Shown piece after piece: positions 33,775 through 41,894 of a DNA stretch of 64,000 nt (the first letter of the stretch is position 1; every line of letters starts with the position of its first letter). The translations under genes and the position numbers were made by a program. This DNA comes from Megasphaera_A sueciensis (lineage in GTDB: Bacteria; Bacillota; Negativicutes; Veillonellales; Megasphaeraceae). The stretch covers positions 248,001-312,000 of the forward strand of contig NZ_CP116939.1 of assembly GCF_050219315.1 (NCBI RefSeq). The letters are read 5' to 3'. The notes below the pieces were generated by a model, which worked only from the letters and a program-made list of their open reading frames with translations, was not told the DNA's origin and did not search any database.

Positions 33775-34560
33775 ATGAATATTGTTGTATTAGTAAAACA
33801 GGTACCGGCTATTTCTGATATCAAAATTGATGCGAAGGATAAAAATTTGGTCCGTGTCGGAGCACCGTCTATGTTAAATCCGGTGGATGTTCATGCTATT
33901 GAAGCAGCTTTAGCTGTCAGAGAGTCTGTCGGTGGGACCATTACACTTATTACGATGGGAACTGCCTTGGCAGGCGAAGGCATGCGGGATGGAATTGCCA
34001 TGGGAGCAAACGCAGGTGTTCTTGTATCAGATGAACGCATGGCCGGTTCAGATACATTGGCAACTGGAAAAATATTGGCAAAGGCTGTTGAAAAAATTGG
34101 TAACGTAGATTTGGTTTTAACAGGCAAGCATTCTACCGATGGCGATACGGGACAAATACCCCCGGCAGTTGCACAACGTTTGGGAATGTCCCTTATTACG
34201 TATGCTGAATCCGTTACTGTGGAAGGTAATGTTCTTAAAGCAACACGGAAAAATAATGATGGACTTGAAACTGTGGAAGCACAGTTGCCGGCAGTTTGTT
34301 CTGTTACGGAAACTGCAAACACACCTCGCTCGGCTAACATCCGAGGGAAAATGATGGCTAAAAAAGCCGTTTTTGAAGTATGGAGATTGGAAGATCTGGG
34401 GCTAAGTCCCGAAGAAGCTGGTACTGCCGGTTCGGCTACAGAGGTTACCGAGTTGTTTGCACCAGAACCGCATGCGGCGGGAATCATCATCAACGGTGAT
34501 GATGAAGCGCAGGCAATACATAAGCTTATAGAAATACTGGCTTCGGAAAAGGCAATATAA
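33775..34560 (+). CDS. etfB: Electron transfer flavoprotein beta subunit
   Basis: A 261-residue small subunit of the electron transfer flavoprotein. Family marks include the N-terminal IVVLVKQVPA, LNPVDVHAIEAAL and TGKHSTDGDTGQIPPAVA. EtfAB heterodimers carry two flavins and pass electrons to acyl-CoA dehydrogenases; the Megasphaera elsdenii enzyme is the model for electron-bifurcating ETF, where NADH reduces ferredoxin and butyryl-CoA dehydrogenase together. AGGAGG precedes the start. It is followed after 13 bases by etfA in one operon with its own promoter and terminator. No bcd gene adjoins, unlike typical butyrate clusters. Confidence 0.94.
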   Translation: MNIVVLVKQVPAISDIKIDAKDKNLVRVGAPSMLNPVDVHAIEAALAVRESVGGTITLITMGTALAGEGMRDGIAMGANAGVLVSDERMAGSDTLATGKILAKAVEKIGNVDLVLTGKHSTDGDTGQIPPAVAQRLGMSLITYAESVTVEGNVLKATRKNNDGLETVEAQLPAVCSVTETANTPRSANIRGKMMAKKAVFEVWRLEDLGLSPEEAGTAGSATEVTELFAPEPHAAGIIINGDDEAQAIHKLIEILASEKAI

Positions 34561-34573
34561 GGAGGTGTGTTCT

Positions 34574-35572
34574 ATGGAAATGAAAAATAGCGTATGGGTA
34601 TATATTGAACTTAGTAATGGTAAACCAAGTCAGGTAAGTCAGGAATTACTTGGAAAAGGAAGAGAACTTGCCGATAGCCGGAAAGTTCCTCTAACAGCAG
34701 TTCTTATTGGAGACGACATTGAAAGCGCTTCAAAATGTGTTATTGGGTATGGTGCTGATGTTGCTGTTGTTGTAGAAAATCCGTCATTGAAGGATTTTAA
34801 TGCTGATTTTTATGCTGAAGCTATGACCGGCATGATACAAAAATATGAACCCAATGTAATTCTTATAGGAGCTTCGCATAATGGGCGTGATATAGGCGGA
34901 CGGTTGTCCGCTATGCTAAATTTAGGCCTTGTGGCTGATTGCATTGATGCCCGTTATGAAGGAGAGGGAGACGCTGTTACTTGGATTCGTCCGGCTTATA
35001 CAGGTAAGCTTTTTGTTAAGATTCTTACAACAACGCGACCCCAGCTGGCTACTATCAGCGATAAAATTTTTCACGGCAATTCATTTGATGGACAACGTAC
35101 AGGTAAAATTATAAAAGAAACTGTTGATTTGTCAGGCCGGCAGGTCATGCAAAAAGTAACAGATTTTGTGTCTACACCTCCGGAAGAAAAAGAATTCAGT
35201 CTTGAAACAGCAGATATTGTGGTGGGTGCTGGCCGAGGTGTAGGGGATGAAGCAGGTTTGAAAAAAGTGACAGAATTTGCTGCTTCTATTGGAGCTGCAT
35301 TGGGTGTATCTAAACCCCTTGTTGATAACGGTTGGGCACCTTATGAATTGCAGGTTGGCATTACGGGCAAGAAAATTGCTCCTAAAATATACATCGCACT
35401 TGGTATTTCAGGTGCTATTCAACATCAGCTGGGTATTAAAGAGGCAGGTCTTATCATTGCCGTTAATAAGGATCCGGATGCACCCATTTTTAAATTTGCT
35501 CATTACGGGATTGTAGGAGATTTATTTAATGCGATGCCGATTATTAAAGAAGAGTTGGAAAAATTAAAATAA
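34574..35572 (+). CDS. etfA: Electron transfer flavoprotein alpha subunit
   Basis: The 332-residue large subunit of ETF. The C-terminal FAD-binding domain (from about residue 205) shows VGAGRGVGDE, YELQVGITGKKIAPKIYIALGISGAIQHQLG and NKDPDAPIFKFAHYGIVGD. It pairs with EtfB at 33775. The start at 34574 is an ATG eight bases after GGAGG; a GTG three codons earlier overlaps that site. The transcript ends at a terminator 12 bases after the stop. The missing neighbour dehydrogenase leaves its electron acceptor to be found elsewhere in the genome. Confidence 0.94.
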   Translation: MEMKNSVWVYIELSNGKPSQVSQELLGKGRELADSRKVPLTAVLIGDDIESASKCVIGYGADVAVVVENPSLKDFNADFYAEAMTGMIQKYEPNVILIGASHNGRDIGGRLSAMLNLGLVADCIDARYEGEGDAVTWIRPAYTGKLFVKILTTTRPQLATISDKIFHGNSFDGQRTGKIIKETVDLSGRQVMQKVTDFVSTPPEEKEFSLETADIVVGAGRGVGDEAGLKKVTEFAASIGAALGVSKPLVDNGWAPYELQVGITGKKIAPKIYIALGISGAIQHQLGIKEAGLIIAVNKDPDAPIFKFAHYGIVGDLFNAMPIIKEELEKLK

Positions 35573-35583
35573 GAATGGAAAAA

Positions 35584-35619
35584 AGATGTCTCAGATAGTA
35601 TTCTGAGGCATCTTTTTTT
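35584..35619 (+). terminator. Intrinsic terminator of etfBA
   Basis: A 12-bp stem AGATGTCTCAGA/TCTGAGGCATCT is followed by a run of T to 35619. Confidence 0.9.
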
Positions 35620-35782
35620 GTTGCCTGCATCAATATCTTTATTAAAGCATAATTAGAGAATGCTTAAGATAAACTTATAACTGGGAAATTTGAGATTAAA
35701 GTATAATTATATTACCCATGTTGTAACGATGCATATGCTATGATTTGTCTTGTAGTACTGGAATATGCTTGGAGGTGACGAG

Positions 35783-36937
35783 ATGGAGGAGGTTCATTGG
35801 CAACTGCCCCTTTCTTCGGAAACAAATGCACAGAATATAGTGGATTCTGTATTAGGTCATGCTGTTCAGGCAGGTGTAAGCGATATTCATATTGAACCTA
35901 TGGATCATTGTGTACGTATTCGTTTTCGTTTTGATGGAGTATTATTTCAGGCAGGAGAACTACCGAGTCATATGCTTGAAAAAATAACTGCCCGCGTAAA
36001 AATTATGAGTTCTTTGGATATTGCTAATAAACGGCTGCCTCAGGATGGCAGGATGATTTGGCAGACGGATGACCGATCCATTGACATGCGTGTCAGTACG
36101 ATGCCTACTGTCCGGGGTGAAAAAACGGTAATCCGTCTTCTGGATGCTAATCGTGTCCATTTAGACCTGGATACATTGGGATTAGGAGAAAGTGTGGTGC
36201 CTATGCTGAGACGGTTATCTCGTAACAGTAAAGGATTGTTGTTAATCAGCGGTTCGACTAACAGTGGAAAAACAACAACTCTGTATGCTATGCTGCGAGA
36301 ATTATTAAGTCCGGCAGTTAGCATTGCAACAATGGAAGATCCTGTCGAATATCAATTACAGGGAGTGAGCCAAAGTCAAATTAATCCTAAAGGAGGTCTT
36401 TTGTTTCACAATGGCCTGCGTGCACTCTTGCGACAAGATCCAGATATTCTTGTTATTGGGGAGATGCGGGATCGAGAAACTGCAGAAATTGCAGTTCGAG
36501 CAGCATTAACCGGTCATCTTGTGTTTTCTACCCTTCATACTTCCAGCGCCGTAGAGGCACCGATACGCTTGGCTGACATGGGTATTGAAAAATATTTGTT
36601 AAGTGAAGCCTTAGTGGGTATCATTTCACAGAAGTTGGTGCGTAAGATTTGTCGTCACTGTTGCGTGCCCGCTGCTGAAGAACAGAGACAAGGACGATAT
36701 AGACATGTGGGATGTACGCATTGTTTTCATACTGGTTATACCGGGCGTATTTGTCTCTGTGAAGTCGTGCCGGTGGGAAGGCATATGCGGAAGCAGATCC
36801 GTAATTCCGATAACGCAGAGATCTTGCGGGACGCGGCAAAAGCTGATGGTGCTTGGTTTATGAAACAGTCTGTCGAAGAAGCACTGGCAAAAGGAATGAC
36901 CGATTGGGCAGAAATTCAACGTATGTATGACGAGTGA
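35783..36937 (+). CDS. pilB: Type IV pilus/type II secretion assembly ATPase (PilB/GspE type)
   Basis: A 384-residue hexameric motor ATPase that powers pilus or pseudopilus assembly. Walker A is GSTNSGKTTT near residue 157, the Asp box MEDPVEYQL follows, Walker B is ILVIGEMRD near 222, and the His box is FSTLHTSSA. A Cys cluster near the C-terminus (CRHCC ... CTHCF) matches the zinc site of PilB/GspE. The N-terminal MshEN domain of full PilB (about 560 residues) is missing, which is normal for competence-type ATPases such as ComGA. It opens a twelve-gene operon; GGAGG lies seven bases before the ATG at 35783. The predicted role is a type IV pilus used for DNA uptake, adhesion or motility. Confidence 0.93.
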   Translation: MEEVHWQLPLSSETNAQNIVDSVLGHAVQAGVSDIHIEPMDHCVRIRFRFDGVLFQAGELPSHMLEKITARVKIMSSLDIANKRLPQDGRMIWQTDDRSIDMRVSTMPTVRGEKTVIRLLDANRVHLDLDTLGLGESVVPMLRRLSRNSKGLLLISGSTNSGKTTTLYAMLRELLSPAVSIATMEDPVEYQLQGVSQSQINPKGGLLFHNGLRALLRQDPDILVIGEMRDRETAEIAVRAALTGHLVFSTLHTSSAVEAPIRLADMGIEKYLLSEALVGIISQKLVRKICRHCCVPAAEEQRQGRYRHVGCTHCFHTGYTGRICLCEVVPVGRHMRKQIRNSDNAEILRDAAKADGAWFMKQSVEEALAKGMTDWAEIQRMYDE

Positions 36938-36946
36938 GGATTCTTC

Positions 36947-37927
36947 ATGGATATCATGACTATTATTGCAGCGGCAATTGAAAAAAAAGCTACAGACGTA
37001 CATTTACAAGAACATAAGCTGCCTTTATTGCGTACAGGTATGGAACTTTTCCCGTTGGAAGGGGAAGTTGCGGAGTCATGTGATCTTTCTTCCTGGTTGA
37101 ATGCATATGGCTGTAACTTACCGGTGTGCGGTGAACTTTCTCTGGCCGTTGACTTACAGGATGGTATTCGGTGTCGTGTCAATATTTTCCCTGAACATGC
37201 GGGGTATCATGCCGCACTTCGTTTGCTGTATCCTTTGCAGTGGCTGCCGCCTGATAAAGATGCAGTTATTCTGGAACATATCAGTCAGATGAAACATGGA
37301 CTAGTTCTTATTACGGGACCTACGGCGAGTGGGAAAACTACTACGTTATGGCGTATTATGGAATATCTGAACAATAGCAGACGATGCCATATTATTACCC
37401 TGGAAGATCCTATAGAATATATTCTTCCAGGGAAGAAAGCGTTGATTTCACAGCGGGAATTGGGAAAACATTTTTTAACCTTTCAAGATGGTGTTCGGCA
37501 GTCTTTGAGGCAAGATCCAGATGTGCTTCTTGTTGGAGAAATGCGTGACGGAGTTACAATGGAAGCAGCTCTTACAGCCGCGGAAACAGGCCATCTTGTG
37601 TTTTCTACTCTTCATACAAACTCTGCGGCACAGACGATATCCAGAATTGTAGGAGCGGTTCCTGCTGCTAGACAGGAAGAATTGCGATGCCGATTATCGA
37701 TGGTGCTGCAAGCGGTATTGGCACAACAGCGTTTTTGTGATGATTCGGGGACTCATGTAGCAAGAGAAGTGTTATTTCAGACAACGGCGGTTGCCCAACT
37801 TATTCGGACAGGACGTGAGTATCAATTAGAATCCGTTCTTCAGACGGGTGCTGCTTACGGCATGCGTACAATGGAACAAGCATTAGCGCTTTACGGTAAA
37901 AAAAATTATGAAAAAGTTTATTGTTAG
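36947..37927 (+). CDS. pilT: PilT-type pilus retraction ATPase
   Basis: A 326-residue ATPase of the PilT branch. Walker A is GPTASGKTTT (residues 124-133), the Asp box ITLEDPIEYI, Walker B VLLVGEMRD, and the His box FSTLHTNSA. PilT proteins pull pili back, giving twitching and DNA import. It lacks the zinc Cys cluster of the preceding ATPase, which supports PilT rather than PilB. The AIRNLIRE-like motif of classic PilT is replaced by a divergent AVAQLIRTGREYQL. It starts 9 bases after pilB and overlaps pilC by 20 bases. Presence of a retraction motor argues for a true type IV pilus rather than a type II secretion system. Confidence 0.9.
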   Translation: MDIMTIIAAAIEKKATDVHLQEHKLPLLRTGMELFPLEGEVAESCDLSSWLNAYGCNLPVCGELSLAVDLQDGIRCRVNIFPEHAGYHAALRLLYPLQWLPPDKDAVILEHISQMKHGLVLITGPTASGKTTTLWRIMEYLNNSRRCHIITLEDPIEYILPGKKALISQRELGKHFLTFQDGVRQSLRQDPDVLLVGEMRDGVTMEAALTAAETGHLVFSTLHTNSAAQTISRIVGAVPAARQEELRCRLSMVLQAVLAQQRFCDDSGTHVAREVLFQTTAVAQLIRTGREYQLESVLQTGAAYGMRTMEQALALYGKKNYEKVYC

Positions 37928-39107
37928 TCTTATTGATTCATCGGGACGACGATTAGAAAGAACGCTATATGCTGTTTCTGAACAGGAAGCACGCAGGACT
38001 GCGGCTCGCCAATCCTTGTACATTTTGGAATTTCGAAAAAGAAGCTCTGTTTTTACCCTCTTACAGAAACAAGAGCGGCTTACGTCTTCTAAATTGGCAG
38101 TATTGTTTCAACAATTAGCTGTCATGACAGCAACAGGAATTACTTTTGTACAAGGATGGCGGCTGGTCCAGTGTGATATGCCGAAGAAATGTGCTGTAAA
38201 GATGGAAACAGCAGCGCAGCTGATGGAAGGGGGAATGAATCCCTCGGCAGCTATGGAGCAGTCTGGATTGTTTCCTGTACTCGCTTGCAATATCATTAAA
38301 GCAGGTGAGCATTCTGGCAACATGGATAAAATGCTGCATCTCTTAGGGGAATATTATGAGAAAGCAGGAAAACAAAAACAAGAGCTGATCAATGTCTTAG
38401 TATATCCGGCGTTTCTTATTATTTGTACAGTATTAATGTTGTTTTGTGCGGTATTTTACATTTTGCCTGTATTTGAAACGATGTTTCAGCAAATGGATGT
38501 TCCGTTACCGGTACCGGCACAGGCATTACTGTCAGTGCAGCATCAGTTGTGCTACTATCCGGAACGATGTTTTTTTACCGTGATTATTTTTATAGTGGGT
38601 AGTATCGCTGGGGTACGGCAGCAGCGGTATCGTGTGATGTTAGAAGAATATATAATGCAGATTGACGTGTTGCGCCGAATTTGCATTATTGGATGCTGGG
38701 CACGATTCAGCCGTATTTTAGCGGTACAGCTTGCCGGAGGGATGCCGCTGCTGTCGGCACTTTATGATGCGGCTGCTGTTATATCTGTAATTTGGTTTAA
38801 AAAAAAAATAAATAGTATAATACGGTATTTGGAAAGCGGAATGTCATTCAGTCGGGCGGTACAAATCAGTAAGTCAGGCACGGCATATATTGAAACAATG
38901 TTGCTTGTGGGAGAAACAACAGGCAACTATGAAGAAGTCCTGCAAGCTATTTCCGGGTACTATGAATGGCGGTTGCATGTCATGTTAAAGCGTGGCAAAA
39001 AGCTTTTGGAACCAACTATTCTTTTGATTACGGGTATTATTGTCGGTGGGATTATACTATGCCTTTTACTGCCGCTTTTGGATGCGGTTACTTTTATGGT
39101 AAAGTAA
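37908..39107 (+). CDS. pilC: Inner-membrane platform protein (PilC/GspF)
   Basis: A 399-residue polytopic protein of the GspF/PilC family that holds the assembly motor. Two GspF domains are seen, the first about residues 60-185 (LAVLFQQLAVMTATGITF) and the second about 260-385, with membrane helices near 160-190, 215-230 and 370-395. The sequence between MGEYYEKAGKQKQELINVLVYPAFLI is the family mark; in Neisseria PilG and ComGB it is alike. The start overlaps the pilT end by 20 bases and has no clear binding site, so translation is probably coupled. Confidence 0.9.
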   Translation: MKKFIVSLIDSSGRRLERTLYAVSEQEARRTAARQSLYILEFRKRSSVFTLLQKQERLTSSKLAVLFQQLAVMTATGITFVQGWRLVQCDMPKKCAVKMETAAQLMEGGMNPSAAMEQSGLFPVLACNIIKAGEHSGNMDKMLHLLGEYYEKAGKQKQELINVLVYPAFLIICTVLMLFCAVFYILPVFETMFQQMDVPLPVPAQALLSVQHQLCYYPERCFFTVIIFIVGSIAGVRQQRYRVMLEEYIMQIDVLRRICIIGCWARFSRILAVQLAGGMPLLSALYDAAAVISVIWFKKKINSIIRYLESGMSFSRAVQISKSGTAYIETMLLVGETTGNYEEVLQAISGYYEWRLHVMLKRGKKLLEPTILLITGIIVGGIILCLLLPLLDAVTFMVK

Positions 39108-39132
39108 GTAACGTTTGAAGGGAGATACACGT

Positions 39133-39531
39133 ATGCTGGTATCAATTTCGACAAAATTTAAGCAAAAAAAACCTTTGAAAAATGGATTTTCACTCTTAGA
39201 GCTTTTGATTTGCGTATCTATTATGTTGGTGTTGGCAACTGTGGCTGTACCGAAATTTACTTCCGCAGGGAAAACAGCTAAAATTGCAAAAATTCAGACA
39301 GATATTCGTACTATTAGTACTGCGGCTGCTTTATATGAAGCAGAAAACGGCAAATTTCCTGAAACAGTGGAAATACTTGCTGCCAAAACAAATGGCAAAA
39401 CCTATCTGCAATTTTTGCCTAAAGTTCCTGATGGTACGGCGTATTTGATAGATGAAGACGGTGTTGTGTCCGCTGTATATGAAGGAACTGCATATGATTC
39501 GAAATCCAATACGGAAGCCGTTAAAAGCTGA
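39133..39531 (+). CDS. Type IV prepilin/major pseudopilin (GspG/ComGC-like)
   Basis: A 132-residue prepilin. A short basic leader ends KNG, and the mature part starts F-SLLELLICVSIMLVLATVAVP, with Glu at +5 and the usual hydrophobic helix. It is processed by the prepilin peptidase encoded next. The body has the GspG/ComGC pattern (AKIAKIQTDIRTISTAAALYEAENGKFP, then a small beta domain), so it may be the main subunit. The start at 39133 follows GGGAGA; an earlier TTG at 39115 overlaps that site. The length and charge suit a pilus stalk subunit. Confidence 0.9.
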   Translation: MLVSISTKFKQKKPLKNGFSLLELLICVSIMLVLATVAVPKFTSAGKTAKIAKIQTDIRTISTAAALYEAENGKFPETVEILAAKTNGKTYLQFLPKVPDGTAYLIDEDGVVSAVYEGTAYDSKSNTEAVKS

Positions 39532-39546
39532 CAGGTGATAGACGTT

Positions 39547-40161
39547 ATGTGGATCTGCAGCATTGCTGGAATAATAGGCGGTCTGATATATATTCCTATT
39601 TATTATGTACTCATTCATTATCTGCCGGAAGAATGCCGGCAGAGCAAAATTTTTTATGTAATACTAGCGGGTATCGTTATCCTTTTTTTTATGACAATCC
39701 CGCTGTGGTGTTATTCTTGGCCGTCTTTTTTAGCTGCTGCCGGTTTTTCTATAAGCGCTGCTGTTATTATTACAACAGACTGGAGTTGCTGCTGGATTCC
39801 TGATGAACCGATTATGCTGTTGTTGATTATTGACGGGTTTATGTTGGCAGGGCAGCATATAATCATAAATACTATGGTTTGTGCTATTAGTTTGTTTTTC
39901 TACTTGGGAGTATATTTGTTTTTTCCGAAAGGAATAGGAAGCGGCGATATAAAATTAGCTGCAGCTCTTTGCTTGGGCTGTCCTGGTCAATCTGCTTATA
40001 TTATGACTGTCGCCGCTTTTTTTTCAGCTGCAGCTGGAACCTTTATTTACCGACGATTTCGTCGAACCAACAGGATACCTTTTGGACCGTATCTGCTGAT
40101 GGGATGGTGGTGTGCTTCTGTGATGGGCGGAGAATGTATAGAATGGCTTTTTTTCACATAA
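39547..40161 (+). CDS. pilD: Prepilin peptidase (short form)
   Basis: A 204-residue integral membrane aspartic protease that cuts prepilin leaders. Both catalytic Asp are present: ITTDW near residue 79 and GIGSGDIKLAAAL (GxGD motif) near 135. The N-terminal Cys-rich methyltransferase domain of full-length PilD/GspO (the CxxC pairs) is absent, so the pilins may not be N-methylated by this protein. About six to seven hydrophobic helices. The start at 39547 is an ATG after AGGTGA; a GTG at 39535 is closer to the previous stop and poorly served. The next gene begins inside its last codons. Confidence 0.88.
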   Translation: MWICSIAGIIGGLIYIPIYYVLIHYLPEECRQSKIFYVILAGIVILFFMTIPLWCYSWPSFLAAAGFSISAAVIITTDWSCCWIPDEPIMLLLIIDGFMLAGQHIIINTMVCAISLFFYLGVYLFFPKGIGSGDIKLAAALCLGCPGQSAYIMTVAAFFSAAAGTFIYRRFRRTNRIPFGPYLLMGWWCASVMGGECIEWLFFT

Positions 40162-40598
40162 AAAATAACGGATACCTTCTTATAGAATTGCTTATTGCCA
40201 TAAGTATTCTTATGACGTTGCTGTTTCTGGGAGTACCTGCTCTATCCTGGCATCGGCAATATTATGCTGTAGATGCTATGACGCGGGAAATCATTATGGA
40301 TTTGCACCAGCTTCGCCAACAGGCGATAGGAAACGGCTTGGGGGGGATGGATGATTGGTGTTTATCTGTACGCGATCAAGAGTATCGTATTGTACAAAAT
40401 GGGTATATCATTTATAAAAAACGACCTTTTTCAGATAGAGTATATATTCCTATCGAAGAATCAAGAAAGGATTTTCGATTTGATGTACAAGGAAGGCCTA
40501 AAGGAAAAAATATGCGGATCACAGTTCGTTCAGCAGATGACCGGTATGAAAGACGGATTATTATTGCCGCTCAGACAGGACGAATACGCGTTGAATAA
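40143..40598 (+). CDS. Minor pseudopilin (GspH-like)
   Basis: A 151-residue pseudopilin. The N-terminus MAFFHIKNNG is the leader, then YLLIELLIAISILMTLLF follows with Glu at +5. The rest is a beta-rich head with the GspH/FimT pattern (MTREIIMDLHQLRQQAI). It starts inside the last codons of pilD, which suggests coupling; a second ATG three codons earlier is possible. The pattern of four small pseudopilins in a row (this and the next three) is typical of the priming complex at the tip of a pilus or pseudopilus. Confidence 0.82.
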   Translation: MAFFHIKNNGYLLIELLIAISILMTLLFLGVPALSWHRQYYAVDAMTREIIMDLHQLRQQAIGNGLGGMDDWCLSVRDQEYRIVQNGYIIYKKRPFSDRVYIPIEESRKDFRFDVQGRPKGKNMRITVRSADDRYERRIIIAAQTGRIRVE

Positions 40599-40947
40599 AA
40601 AAAACGGATATATTCTTTCGGATTGTCTTATTGCTGTAGTACTGGGTGTGACTTTATTTGTACCTTCGTTGGTGCTTTTATCTAAAACCATTGTTACGTA
40701 TCAAACCGCTCGAGGCATACAAACCATGGCTATGTATGGTCGTCTTGGCATGGAAGAAATGCGAAGTCTGGATGACGGTCAAACCTTTTTTGAAAAAAGG
40801 TTTGAACAACATGGGAATATATATGATATAAAAGGGTACTGCCGTAGTATTGATGACACGTACTGTCTGCATGAAATATGGGTGAGATGTCCAGATGAAC
40901 AAGAATATCGTTTCAAAAGGTTGGAACGTAGAAAAAATACAAAATAA
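40591..40947 (+). CDS. Minor pseudopilin with atypical +5 residue
   Basis: A 118-residue predicted pseudopilin. A short leader (NKKNG) is followed by YILSDCLIAVVLGVTLFVPSL, but position +5 is Asp rather than the nearly invariant Glu. The start is uncertain: TTG at 40591 overlaps the previous stop (40596-40598) and has AGGA 10 bases upstream, giving a normal short leader; a longer frame reaching 40351 would give no usable leader. The head has no family name that can be assigned. It overlaps the next gene by 53 bases. Confidence 0.7.
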   Translation: MNKKNGYILSDCLIAVVLGVTLFVPSLVLLSKTIVTYQTARGIQTMAMYGRLGMEEMRSLDDGQTFFEKRFEQHGNIYDIKGYCRSIDDTYCLHEIWVRCPDEQEYRFKRLERRKNTK

Positions 40948-41452
40948 CGGATTCATTATGCTGGAATTGATACTTGCTGTTTTATTGATTTCTGTCATAT
41001 TAACTGCTTTTTTAACGGCATCAGCGCAACTATTTCGTAGCTACTATTTGCAGGCTGTTTATGAGGAGTTGTATCATCAGGGAAGCAGTATTGACGAAAC
41101 ACTCTATGTGGGGCTGCGGTTTGCTAGAGATATTGCCGTTACAAATAATACCGTGCGATTTACAAGTCCTGCTGGTCTGGCGACAGGGTTTACCGTACAA
41201 AACGGGATACTATTTCGCATTCTTGAAGATAATACACGACAGCCTCTTACCGGTAATAGTGGAATGGGGCAATGGCAGGATATTTATATAGTTTCGTCAC
41301 AGCGTACCCCTTTCTTTTCTTCACAGGGACAAACCATACGAGTTGCATTACTATTACGTCATCGTAAAAGTAATCAAGAATGGCCTTGCTTTATATCTGT
41401 TGTTCCTTTGACAGCACAGTATGGGAAAGGCGCAAAGAACGATGCAGAATAA
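40895..41452 (+). CDS. Minor pseudopilin (GspJ/PilW-like)
   Basis: A 185-residue pseudopilin with an extended leader ending NNG, then FIMLELILAVLLISVILTAFL with Glu at +5. The globular part (FRSYYLQAVYEELYHQG ... FARDIAV) fits the GspJ/PilW type. It starts within the end of the previous gene, with GGTGAG as a weak binding site. It overlaps the next gene by a few codons, as do the other members of this block, so the set is translated as one unit. Confidence 0.82.
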   Translation: MNKNIVSKGWNVEKIQNNGFIMLELILAVLLISVILTAFLTASAQLFRSYYLQAVYEELYHQGSSIDETLYVGLRFARDIAVTNNTVRFTSPAGLATGFTVQNGILFRILEDNTRQPLTGNSGMGQWQDIYIVSSQRTPFFSSQGQTIRVALLLRHRKSNQEWPCFISVVPLTAQYGKGAKNDAE

Positions 41453-41879
41453 AAATGGTTTTATTACATTCTTTATACTGTGGTTAGGGCTTATCGTCGT
41501 ATTTCTTGCCATTACGACTTCTTATCTGTCTCATTTGTATCTACAGCAGGCTTGCCGGTATTGGGATATGGTGACTGCAGCGTATTTGGCAGAGTCTGCA
41601 CTTGTACAGAGCTGGGAGGAATTACAATTAATGGACTGGCAAGATATTCCTAACAGACGGGAAAAAACATGGGAGGATCCATATCATCTTACGGATGACG
41701 GACAAATGATGCGGGTCCGTTATGTAACGGAGAAAAGACAAAAACCGTATCGGGGAACCGTTACAGCTGTTGGCACGGTAAAAAGAACAATGGTAAGCAG
41801 AACCTGTTCTTTAACTTATGACATTGAAGTAATGGAAGACAAGAGACCTGTATTGACTATACGAAATATATCATATTAA
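41442..41879 (+). CDS. GspK/PilX-like pseudopilin
   Basis: A 145-residue protein with a leader ending NKNG, then FITFFILWLGLIVVFLAITTSYLSH. It lacks the +5 Glu (the residue there is F), as is usual for the tip subunit GspK/PilX. The start at 41442 overlaps the previous stop; an ATG at 41421 is an alternative. The rest contains a Trp- and Asp-rich stretch (SWEELQLMDWQDIPN). It is the last of the pilin-like genes in the cluster; PilM-like and PilN-like genes follow. Confidence 0.75.
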   Translation: MQNKNGFITFFILWLGLIVVFLAITTSYLSHLYLQQACRYWDMVTAAYLAESALVQSWEELQLMDWQDIPNRREKTWEDPYHLTDDGQMMRVRYVTEKRQKPYRGTVTAVGTVKRTMVSRTCSLTYDIEVMEDKRPVLTIRNISY

Positions 41880-41894
41880 GGAAGTGTGAAAATT

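Noticed and set aside
40351..40590. Long N-terminal extension of the second minor pseudopilin
   Set aside because: It overlaps the previous gene almost fully and would bury the prepilin leader; the TTG at 40591 gives a normal leader.
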